6,230 nucleotides of DNA, from contig MVQZ01000320.1 in NCBI GenBank assembly GCA_002067565.1, positions 1-6,230 of the forward strand, in the 5' to 3' direction. Shown here in pieces: positions 1 through 6,230 of this stretch. Every line of letters begins with the position of its first letter. Position 1 is the first letter of the stretch. The position numbers and the translations under genes were made by a program. The notes beneath the pieces are model-generated. The model did no database searches, was not told the DNA's origin, and worked only from the letters and a program-made list of their open reading frames with translations. Origin of the DNA: Methanobacterium sp. PtaU1.Bin242 (GTDB lineage Archaea > Methanobacteriota > Methanobacteria > Methanobacteriales > Methanobacteriaceae).

Positions 1-960
<960 letters not shown>

Positions 961-965
961 TTTTT

Positions 966-979
966 ATCTCCTATCTCCT
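966..979 (-). promoter_or_regulatory. Tandem ribosome binding sites of fdhA
   Basis: Read on the minus strand, the bases just before the fdhA ATG are AAGGAGATAGGAGATAAAAA. AGGAGAT occurs twice back to back: the proximal copy (972-966) is 5 nt from the ATG and the distal copy (979-973) is 12 nt away. The proximal copy fixes the start at 960. The doubling is unusual and may strengthen or buffer initiation; that effect is inference. Confidence 0.8.
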
Positions 980-1034
980 TATTTTTCCGGGAAAACAAGT
1001 TTAAATTATGAAATTTAGTGTTTTAAGTATTATT

Positions 1035-1048
1035 TATTTAAACTTAAT
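1035..1048 (-). promoter_or_regulatory. Candidate fdhA promoter (BRE + TATA box)
   Basis: On the minus strand the best archaeal promoter match in the fdhC-fdhA gap is TTTAAATA (1042-1035), preceded by the A-rich AATTAAG that could serve as a BRE. Initiation about 25 nt downstream would fall near 1010-1013 and give a leader of roughly 50 nt containing both ribosome binding sites. The region is AT-rich, so other TATA-like choices exist. Confidence 0.5.
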
Positions 1049-1055
1049 TTTCCAA

Positions 1056-1143
1056 TTCATGATTTTATTCATTTTAACATGAATGTTCATGGTTCTTGAG
1101 ATTTCATTGGTTAATGGTGGCTTACCATATGATCATTCATGAA
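1056..1143. promoter_or_regulatory. TTCATGAA-type operator sites upstream of fdhA
   Basis: Three related sites lie upstream of the fdhA TATA box: a perfect TTCATGAA (1136-1143), an inverted repeat CATGAA-TG-TTCATG (1079-1092), and TTCATGAT (1056-1063), whose edge is 13 nt upstream of the TATA box. The same 8-mer is clustered upstream of fdhC, which suggests one regulator acts on both genes. The regulator is unknown to me; position upstream of the TATA box fits an activator but does not exclude a repressor. Confidence 0.5.
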
Positions 1144-1178
1144 AGATTTTTTTAATTGGATAGAAGTCTTTCCTTCAC

Positions 1179-1199
1179 AAAAAAATAAAAAAATAAAAA
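1179..1199 (-). terminator. Oligo-T terminator downstream of fdhC
   Basis: About 55 bp after the fdhC stop, the minus strand reads CTTTTTATTTTTTTATTTTT and continues with more T, three T-runs split by single A residues. T-rich runs in the non-template strand without a hairpin are the usual archaeal termination signal. It implies that many fdhC transcripts end before fdhA, which agrees with a separate fdhA promoter. Confidence 0.65.
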
Positions 1200-1253
1200 G
1201 GGAAAGATATAATCTCTTCCAATTTTAGATCATTTCTTTTCTTGGTTTATTAA

Positions 1254-2090
<837 letters not shown>

Positions 2091-2110
2091 TCATCCACCT
2101 CCGTTTTCTA

Positions 2111-2133
2111 TATTTTTATAAATGAATATTCAT
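2111..2133 (-). promoter_or_regulatory. Palindrome ATGAATATTCAT and TATA-like sequence just upstream of fdhC
   Basis: ATGAATATTCAT (2122-2133) is a perfect 12-bp palindrome, and the same 12-mer recurs at 2301-2312 in the distal operator cluster. Next to it on the minus strand is TTTATAAAA (2122-2114). If used as a TATA box it would start transcription near 2092, inside or after the Shine-Dalgarno sequence, so it is an unlikely promoter for a leadered mRNA. A TATA in the nearest 41-bp repeat would instead start close to 2136, placing this palindrome in the first transcribed bases, where a bound protein could block initiation or elongation. Function is inferred. Confidence 0.4.
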
Positions 2134-2153
2134 GTTCCCTTATTATGGTCCAT

Positions 2154-2271
2154 GCTCCATTTATAGGGACTTGTTCATGAAACTAAATTTTCAAGCTCCA
2201 TTTATAGGGTCTTGTTCATGAAACTAAATTTTCAAGCTCCATTTATAGGGTCTTGTTCATGAAACTAAATT
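2154..2271. repeat. 41-bp tandem direct repeat (2.9 copies) with operator and TATA-like elements
   Basis: Three head-to-tail copies start at 2154, 2195 and 2236. The first two are complete 41-bp units differing at one base (agggA against agggT), and the third keeps 36 bp. Each copy contains CCATTTATAGGG, which on the minus strand reads CCCTATAAATGG, a TATA-like core facing fdhC. Each also contains TTCATGAA (2174-2181, 2215-2222, 2256-2263) seven bases upstream of that core. The period is close to four helical turns, so the three sites fall on nearly the same DNA face. The array may be a set of tandem promoter-operator units for fdhC; transcription from the copy nearest the gene would begin near 2136. 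The repeats are read directly from sequence; the role is inference. Confidence 0.9.
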
Positions 2272-2272
2272 C

Positions 2273-2315
2273 TTCATGAAATGCTTTTCATGAAATGTTC
2301 ATGAATATTCATGAA
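2273..2315. promoter_or_regulatory. Cluster of four TTCATGAA palindromes upstream of fdhC
   Basis: Perfect TTCATGAA palindromes start at 2273, 2287, 2298 and 2308, with start-to-start spacing of 14, 11 and 10 bp, continuing the three copies inside the 41-bp repeat (17 bp from the last of those). The final two together form ATGAATATTCATGAAT. Spacing near 10-11 bp would put neighbouring bound proteins on one face of the helix, as in cooperative binding. The cluster may extend into the start region of a transcript from the TATA-like element at 2346-2336. The binding protein is not identifiable from this window. Confidence 0.6.
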
Positions 2316-2335
2316 TATCCATAATCTCCTGAGTA

Positions 2336-2377
2336 ATATAAGCTTTGTGTAAAATGTCCTGATAGAAAAGCTTATAT
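2336..2377. promoter_or_regulatory. 11-bp inverted repeat forming two identical divergent BRE/TATA-like elements
   Basis: ATATAAGCTTT (2336-2346) and AAAGCTTATAT (2367-2377) are perfect reverse complements separated by 20 bp. Read outward, each arm is AAAG followed by CTTATAT, resembling an archaeal BRE plus TATA box. The left arm points toward fdhC, with predicted start near 2312 inside the TTCATGAA cluster; the right arm points into the gene-free region, with predicted start near 2402. It could be a divergent promoter, a palindromic operator, or a transcript hairpin. No gene is evident on the plus strand downstream. Confidence 0.5.
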
Positions 2378-2715
2378 GCGATACGTACAAGTCTGCGAAT
2401 CGATAAAAGAGTTTAGTTGTGGAAATCATTATATGAAAATAATCTGTTTTAGATGATACTGATTAATTCAAGTTAAAATCAACAACAAATAAGTGAGATT
2501 CTTTTATTATTTAACAATATTTCATAAAAAATTTATTAAAATTTGATTATTCACGACACGTAAAATAATACTTATCGTAAATAGGGATTTTGAGTATATA
2601 TTACTAAAATTACTCAATTAAAATAATCATTTTTAGATAATATTTTATATTTATAGTCAAAAAAGCAATATATTGAATCTAAGTAATCAAATAATGAATT
2701 GAAGTTATTCTACAT
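2378..2715. other. AT-rich non-coding stretch with no recognisable gene
   Basis: About 340 bp of very AT-rich DNA between the divergent TATA-like element and the terminator of the repeat protein. No ORF with a credible ribosome binding site is seen on either strand; the best plus-strand start, ATG at 2434, ends after seven codons. I find no tRNA, rRNA, CRISPR or convincing C/D-box pattern. If the plus-facing element at 2367-2377 is active, a short untranslated RNA beginning near 2402 is possible, but nothing in the sequence itself shows one. Confidence 0.5.
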
Positions 2716-2750
2716 AAAAAAAGGAAAACTGATATAATTAGGTATATCAG
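2716..2750 (-). terminator. Hairpin plus oligo-T terminator after the repeat protein
   Basis: Seven bases after the stop codon of the small gene, the minus strand carries CTGATATA and TATATCAG as a perfect 8-bp stem (2750-2743 and 2736-2729) with a 6-nt loop, followed directly by TTTTCCTTTTTTT (2728-2716). This has the layout of an intrinsic terminator; in archaea the T-run alone is often enough. Confidence 0.7.
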
Positions 2751-2756
2751 TAATAA

Positions 2757-3065
2757 TTATTTTTTTCCTTTTATTTGTTCTTCAATTTCTTTCTGGATTT
2801 TTTCTTCAACTTGTCCCTTTATCTGTTCCTGGATTTTTTTCTGAATTTCGTCCTCAGATTTACCTACAATCTGTTCCTGGATTTCTTTTTCAAATTCTTC
2901 GCCTAAAGTACTACATACTTTTTCATGGATCGCTTTCTCATCACTTTCGTCCAGTTCACAAACATCCCGCTGACTTTTAATTTGCGCTTGAATTTCTTTT
3001 TGTATTTCTTCTTCTACTTTTCCCTTTATTTGTTCTTCTATCTCTTTATCTAAGTCCTTTGACAT
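2757..3065 (-). CDS. Small charged helical protein built from 16-residue repeats, function unknown
   Basis: I do not recognise this 102-residue protein. It is rich in Glu, Lys, Gln and Ile and has no signal peptide or membrane segment, so it should be cytoplasmic. It is built from units resembling EIEEQIKGKVEEEIQK: residues 8-23, a partial unit at 24-32, then 61-76, 77-92 and a partial one at 93-102. Ile, Val or Leu falls at every fourth position (5-29, and 46-98 with only Ser70 breaking the rule), unlike the 3-4 spacing of a normal coiled coil. The linker (33-60) holds the only cysteines, C36 and C51. The ATG at 3065 is chosen over an in-frame GTG at 3074 because AGGGGTG stands 6 nt before the ATG and overlaps the GTG. 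It has its own promoter-like and terminator sequences, so it is probably monocistronic. That it is a real gene is supported by these signals and by its coherent repeats. Confidence 0.8.
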   Translation of the reverse strand: MSKDLDKEIEEQIKGKVEEEIQKEIQAQIKSQRDVCELDESDEKAIHEKVCSTLGEEFEKEIQEQIVGKSEDEIQKKIQEQIKGQVEEKIQKEIEEQIKGKK

Positions 3066-3071
3066 ATAATG

Positions 3072-3078
3072 CACCCCT
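3072..3078 (-). promoter_or_regulatory. Ribosome binding site deciding the start of the repeat protein
   Basis: The minus strand reads AAGGGGTGCATTATATG. AGGGGTG (3078-3072) lies 6 nt before the ATG at 3065, while the in-frame GTG at 3074 is part of this motif itself and has no site of its own. This favours a 102-residue product over 105. Confidence 0.7.
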
Positions 3079-3129
3079 TGGCCTTTTATATTGAGATTTA
3101 TCTTATATTGAGCTTATCGTTATTTATAG

Positions 3130-3142
3130 TATATAAAGCTTT
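3130..3142 (-). promoter_or_regulatory. Promoter (BRE + TATA box) of the repeat protein gene
   Basis: On the minus strand AAAAGCTTTATATA ends at 3130, with the TATA box TTTATATA at 3137-3130 and an A-rich BRE before it. This is close to the methanogen box A consensus. Initiation about 25 nt downstream, near 3108, gives a leader of about 40 nt. Weaker alternatives are two CTCAATATAA elements about 16 bp apart, closer to the gene. The rest of the gap up to the comC stop at 3330 holds no gene that I can support. Confidence 0.6.
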
Positions 3143-3329
3143 TTATTTATTTATTATTAAAAATAAAGCTTTAATACGACTTTTTTATGGGAAAAACATT
3201 GTTAATTATCTTTTTCAAATAAGAGTAATAACGTATTGGCAGTGGAAGCAATAGAATATGATAGTTATAAAAGGTGTTAAATCTTTATTTTATCAAGTGG
3301 GATCATGTAGAATAATTAAATTTGTTTTT

Positions 3330-4358
3330 TTATTTATCTAATAAGGCATCCAGATCTAATGATAATTCCTTAGAAATTTCTGTAAGCTGTGTAAATAACG
3401 CATCATCAATATTAATTCCCTCTTCTTTAGCTCTTTTAATGTTACGTATCTCTATATCTCCGGGTATAATGATATTATCTGAACCTTTAATTTCAGTTAT
3501 AAAACCATCAACTTCATCCTTAAATGCATCGATATCAACGAATTTTGAGGGATCTATGGCAAATATGAGATCTCCTTTAGTGCACATTTCCTCAGGGTTT
3601 GCTGTTCCAGCCACAGCTTTACCATAAGCAGCTCTAACCAGAGGTCCGGCCATTATTTCAATCATAAATGCCAGAGCATAACCTTTATGGGCACCAAATG
3701 GTAATATGGATCCTTTAAGTGCTGCTTCAGGATCAACAGTGGGATTACCTTCACTATCCAGGGCCACATTTTCCGGTAGCTTATCACCTTTACGCAAAGC
3801 CTCCAGTAGCTTACCTCGGGCAGTGGCGGATGTGGCCATATCCACTGATACATAATTCTTATTGGAGGGAATACCGATGGCTATGGGATTGGTTCCTATT
3901 ATAGCCTCTTTACCGCCGAGAGGGGCCATCGCAGGCTCGGTGTTGGCGATTATTACACCAATGAGATCCTGCATTACAGCCATATCCGAGTAGTATCCGG
4001 CTGCACCAAAATGGTTAGTGTCATGTAGGCCCACCATTCCAATACCTGTTTCTCTGGCCTTTTCCATGGCAATTTCCATCCCATAATAGGTTACCACATG
4101 GCCAAATCGATGATTACCGTTTAAAAGTGCAGTTGATACTGTTTCGTTTACAATTTCTATATCTGCCTGAGTTTTTATTGTTCCAAATTTCAGCCCTTTA
4201 ACATACTGGGGAAATCTACCCAACCCATGAGATGTGAAACCTTTCATATCTGCATCTAAAGTAACTTCAGCAACTATTTCCGCGTCTTCTATAGATACTC
4301 CCATTCTGGTTAATATTTCAATAACTATTGATCTTTCCTGTAAAGCTGTTATTTTCAT
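3330..4358 (-). CDS. comC: L-sulfolactate dehydrogenase / malate dehydrogenase, Ldh_2 family
   Basis: This 342-residue protein belongs to the NAD(P)-dependent MDH/LDH type 2 family, which has a fold unrelated to classical lactate dehydrogenase. In methanogens its members oxidise (R)-sulfolactate to sulfopyruvate in coenzyme M biosynthesis, and several also reduce oxaloacetate to malate. Motifs seen are GFTSHGLGRFPQYVKGL (40-56), LHDTNHFGAAGYYS (111-124) with the conserved His116, GTNPIAIGIPS (155-165), VDMATSATARGK (172-183), and LPFGAHKGYALAFMIEI beginning at residue 219. Length and motifs are complete. The ATG at 4358 has AGGTG (4369-4365) 6 nt upstream. It follows purM by 169 bp. I recall the same neighbours, aCPSF1-purM-comC, in Methanothermobacter thermautotrophicus; this should be checked. 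ComC and malate dehydrogenase activities cannot be separated from sequence alone. Confidence 0.88.
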   Translation of the reverse strand: MKITALQERSIVIEILTRMGVSIEDAEIVAEVTLDADMKGFTSHGLGRFPQYVKGLKFGTIKTQADIEIVNETVSTALLNGNHRFGHVVTYYGMEIAMEKARETGIGMVGLHDTNHFGAAGYYSDMAVMQDLIGVIIANTEPAMAPLGGKEAIIGTNPIAIGIPSNKNYVSVDMATSATARGKLLEALRKGDKLPENVALDSEGNPTVDPEAALKGSILPFGAHKGYALAFMIEIMAGPLVRAAYGKAVAGTANPEEMCTKGDLIFAIDPSKFVDIDAFKDEVDGFITEIKGSDNIIIPGDIEIRNIKRAKEEGINIDDALFTQLTEISKELSLDLDALLDK

Positions 4359-4414
4359 TTAATACACCTAACTCTTTAAATATTGATTAAAAACTCTTAT
4401 TTAGATTAAATTTA

Positions 4415-4446
4415 TTGATAAATCTTAATATTGTTAATAAATCTTA
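4415..4446. repeat. Pair of 13-bp direct repeats upstream of comC
   Basis: TTGATAAATCTTA (4415-4427) and TTAATAAATCTTA (4434-4446) differ at one base and are 19 bp apart start to start. On the minus strand they read TAAGATTTATYAA and include a TATA-like ATTTAT. They lie 57-88 bp before the comC start, where promoter elements are expected. In DNA this AT-rich such a pair may be chance. Confidence 0.35.
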
Positions 4447-4527
4447 GACATTCGTGATAGCTCTTTATTTTATTAATTAGCTTAGATTCTATTATTATTT
4501 GCTTATTTAATTAAACAAATCCATATC

Positions 4528-5478
4528 CTAGATTTCGATTGACTCGCCATCTAAAGTTGTTATTTTTACTATTTGTGAAACATCACTATGGGCTTTACCT
4601 ATTTCATAAGCCTGGTTATAATTTTCTATAATTTTTATAGCAGTTGAGCTATCTTCTTCTGGCACCATCACCACCATACCTATGCCCATGTTAAACACCT
4701 GATACATCTCCTCCAGGGGAACACCTAAAGAGTACATCGATTGGAATATGGGGCTGGGCTGAGGCAAGTTATCTAACTGGTAGCCTACGCCTTTTTTAAG
4801 CCTCTTAAGATTGTTAAATCCTCCTCCGGTTATATGGGCCAGACCATGAACATCTACATCACTATTAAAAAGTTTCATAACGGGCTTTACATATATGGAG
4901 GTGGGCTTAAGCAATTCTTCTCCCACAGTACTGCTTGGATATCCCGGTAAGGGATCATCCACTTTCAGTCCTGATTCCTGGAAGAAAACCCTCCGTGCAA
5001 GACTTAATCCATTACTGTGAACCCCGCTTGAGGCTATTCCAATCAAAACATCTCCATCCTGTATCTTCTCACCGGTAATCACACGGTTCACATCCACTAT
5101 TCCAATGCCGGTTCCAGCTAGGTCAAAGTTATTAACAATTTCAGGTAAGGATGCAGTTTCACCACCAATCATGGCCACATCAGCATGAAAAGCACCTTCA
5201 CTCAGTCCTTTACCAATTTGGGCTGCTAATTGGGGGTCTGGTTTTTCTACGGCCAAGTAATCAACCATGGCCAGGGGTTCCGCACCCACACTCTTACTAC
5301 CCACCCCATCGGTGCTCATGGCAATGGCTTTATCTCCCAGACGCACCATTGCAGCGAAATGACCTGATTCTGTTATAACATCTCTAAGTTGAAGGGTTTT
5401 TTTCAAGTTGGAGGTTAAAGCTGAAATTGTTACCTCCTCTAAGTTAACATCTACCCCTGATTCTTTGTAAGTTACCAA
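4528..5478 (-). CDS. purM: Phosphoribosylformylglycinamidine cyclo-ligase (AIR synthetase) with an internal in-frame deletion
   Basis: PurM closes formylglycinamidine ribonucleotide to aminoimidazole ribonucleotide with ATP, the fifth step of purine synthesis, as a cytoplasmic dimer. The frame is open for 316 residues, and most family motifs are present: VTYKESGVDV at the start, GHFAAMVRLG (39-48), MSTDGVGSK (54-62), GAEPLAMVDYLA (65-76), IGGETASLP (104-112), ASSGVHSNGLSLARRV (149-164) and HITGGGFNNLKRL (215-227). However, only Ser-Val separates DGVGSK from GAEP. In the family about 28 residues lie there, including the conserved VAMxVNDxL segment (E. coli numbering not claimed). The total length is correspondingly short of the usual 340 or so. 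Such a loss should damage the ATP-binding N-terminal domain. The start is TTG at 5478, supported by AGGTGG 5 nt upstream. It is either a damaged gene or a sequence error; family identity itself is secure. Confidence 0.9.
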   Translation of the reverse strand: MVTYKESGVDVNLEEVTISALTSNLKKTLQLRDVITESGHFAAMVRLGDKAIAMSTDGVGSKSVGAEPLAMVDYLAVEKPDPQLAAQIGKGLSEGAFHADVAMIGGETASLPEIVNNFDLAGTGIGIVDVNRVITGEKIQDGDVLIGIASSGVHSNGLSLARRVFFQESGLKVDDPLPGYPSSTVGEELLKPTSIYVKPVMKLFNSDVDVHGLAHITGGGFNNLKRLKKGVGYQLDNLPQPSPIFQSMYSLGVPLEEMYQVFNMGIGMVVMVPEEDSSTAIKIIENYNQAYEIGKAHSDVSQIVKITTLDGESIEI

Positions 5479-5483
5479 TTAAA

Positions 5484-5489
5484 CCACCT
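5484..5489 (-). promoter_or_regulatory. Ribosome binding site selecting a TTG start for purM
   Basis: The minus strand reads AGGTGGTTTAATTG, with AGGTGG 5 nt before the TTG at 5478-5476. The nearest upstream ATG (5495) is in another frame, and translation from TTG gives the expected PurM N-terminus (VTYKESGVD), so the rare start codon is well supported. Confidence 0.8.
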
Positions 5490-5555
5490 ATTACATGGAT
5501 ATGAATATAATTTAGAATTTTTGTAGGTATCTTAAAAATTTTAAAAATACACTTT

Positions 5556-5583
5556 GAAAATTCATTATAAGAAAATTCACTAT
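5556..5583. repeat. Pair of 13-bp direct repeats in the purM upstream region
   Basis: GAAAATTCATTAT (5556-5568) and GAAAATTCACTAT (5571-5583) differ at one base, with a 15-bp period. On the minus strand they flank TTCTTATAATG, a possible TATA box whose start would be near 5543 with a leader of about 65 nt. They may be binding sites for a purine-gene regulator or simply AT-rich coincidence. The rest of the gap 5479-5731 shows no gene. Confidence 0.35.
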
Positions 5584-5699
5584 TAATATAGCTATTAAAT
5601 TTAACCTTAATAAATTGATAGATGAAAGTTGAAGTAATTAAAAAAAATAATATGATGCTTAAAGGAATTGTTAAATTTATCTGAACTTTTTATAATTAA

Positions 5700-5722
5700 T
5701 ATATAATAATAAAAGAAAAAAA
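5700..5722 (-). terminator. Oligo-T terminator after the aCPSF1 gene
   Basis: Starting about 10 bp after the stop codon, the minus strand reads TTTTTTTCTTTTATTATTAT (5722-5703) with no clear stem. This is the typical archaeal T-rich termination signal and makes read-through from the ribonuclease gene into purM less likely. Confidence 0.65.
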
Positions 5723-5731
5723 TTGAAGATT

Positions 5732-6230
5732 CTACTGAATCCTCACGGTCTCCAAATTCATAGGTGTCTTAGTTTCAATTTTAAACTGGCGGTATATGCT
5801 GGAAGCCAGATCCAGGGTTTTATAATTGTCACCGTGACAGATCAGTATTTTCTCTGGTTTAGGAGACATGCGCCTTACATAGTCCATTAATTGTTTACGG
5901 TCGGAGTGTCCACTGAAACCTTCTATGGTTTTTATCTCCATTTTAACGTTGTAAACATTGGTTTTTCCCTCTTCTTTTAGAGGTATTTCCTTCCAGCCTT
6001 TCTGCAATCTTCTTCCCAGAGATCCTTCAGCCTGGTATCCTACAAAGACCAAGGAGTTTCGTTTATCCCCACAAAGCCATTTGAAATACTCCACAGAATT
6101 CCCTCCGGTAAGCATTCCTGAAGTGGAAAGGATTATGGATGGATCTCCTTCGACTATGTCTCTTCTTTCCTCAATTCCGTTAACCTTATGGAACACATCT
6201 GAGATAAATGGATTTCTTCCCATGTGGAAG
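5732..6230 (-). CDS. aCPSF1: Archaeal cleavage/termination factor aCPSF1 (FttA), beta-CASP ribonuclease, C-terminal 165 residues
   Basis: This is the C-terminal end of the KH-domain, metallo-beta-lactamase/beta-CASP ribonuclease conserved across archaea, a relative of eukaryotic CPSF73 that cleaves nascent RNA at T-rich sites and promotes transcription termination. The 5' part lies beyond the right edge; the full protein is normally about 635 residues. Visible are HMGRNPFISDVFHKV at the fragment start, LSTSGMLTGGNSVEYFKWL, FVGYQAEGSLGRRLQKGW, the beta-CASP motif B segment EGFSGHSDRKQL, whose His is residue 108 of the fragment, and the motif C segment ILICHGDNYKTLDLAS, whose His is residue 132. 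These histidines are metal ligands in the family. The C-terminus NLETVRIQ is the standard end. Nothing in the visible part is broken. It lies upstream of purM on the same strand with a 253-bp gap. Confidence 0.95.
   Translation of the reverse strand, partial: FHMGRNPFISDVFHKVNGIEERRDIVEGDPSIILSTSGMLTGGNSVEYFKWLCGDKRNSLVFVGYQAEGSLGRRLQKGWKEIPLKEEGKTNVYNVKMEIKTIEGFSGHSDRKQLMDYVRRMSPKPEKILICHGDNYKTLDLASSIYRQFKIETKTPMNLETVRIQ

Noticed and set aside
2154..2315. CRISPR array
   Set aside because: The 41-bp units are directly adjacent with no spacers, are very AT-rich and continue into short palindromes; they fit a promoter repeat, not repeat-spacer structure.
2434..2457. Possible leader peptide ATG on the plus strand
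   Set aside because: Only seven codons, no clear ribosome binding site and no regulated gene downstream on that strand.
2445..2475. C/D-box small RNA (a GATGATACTGA-like stretch)
   Set aside because: The C-like and D-like boxes are too close together to leave a guide region, and no second box pair was found.
3069..3254. Plus-strand 61-residue hydrophobic ORF
   Set aside because: It lies over the promoter of the repeat protein in AT-rich DNA, has no ribosome binding site, and its hydrophobicity is explained by T-rich codons.
3322..3904. ORFs inside comC on both strands (for example 3322-3627 plus and 3662-3853 minus)
   Set aside because: They are frame shadows of comC with no independent start signals.
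5151..5378. Plus-strand 75-residue ORF opposite purM
   Set aside because: It is antisense to conserved purM motifs and has no coding support of its own.

Overview
The window looks like a hydrogenotrophic methanogen of the order Methanobacteriales, most likely genus Methanobacterium. The reasons are a Cys-type F420-linked formate dehydrogenase alpha subunit beside an FNT formate channel, a ComC-type sulfolactate dehydrogenase (coenzyme M synthesis), an archaeal beta-CASP ribonuclease, AT-rich intergenic DNA with archaeal TATA boxes, and strong GGAGGTG/AGGTG ribosome binding sites. This is inferred from protein recognition only.

All six supported genes lie on the minus strand, so transcription runs from right to left. 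From the right edge they are: the 3' part of the aCPSF1/FttA ribonuclease (5732-6230); purM for purine synthesis (4528-5478, TTG start); comC (3330-4358); a small repeat-built helical protein of unknown function (2757-3065); the formate transporter fdhC (1254-2090); and the 5' half of fdhA (1-960), which leaves the window. The right half is housekeeping. The left half is a formate-use locus in which FdhC brings in formate and FdhA, with FdhB expected beyond the left edge, oxidises it to feed methanogenesis.

The most unusual DNA is upstream of fdhC and between fdhC and fdhA. An 8-bp palindrome, TTCATGAA, occurs seven times upstream of fdhC and once, with near-copies, upstream of fdhA. I saw it nowhere else in the window. 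Three of the fdhC copies sit in a 41-bp tandem repeat in which each unit also carries a TATA-like element facing fdhC. Just beyond is an 11-bp perfect inverted repeat whose arms are two identical, diverging BRE/TATA-like elements. Together these look like an elaborate multi-site control region shared by fdhC and fdhA, with an unidentified regulator.

A second oddity is purM. The reading frame is open, but the conserved stretch of about 26 residues between the DGVG(S/T)K motif and GAEP is absent, so the enzyme as encoded here is probably defective or the sequence is locally misassembled.

A third is the small protein at 2757-3065, made of 16-residue units with isoleucine or valine at almost exactly every fourth position.
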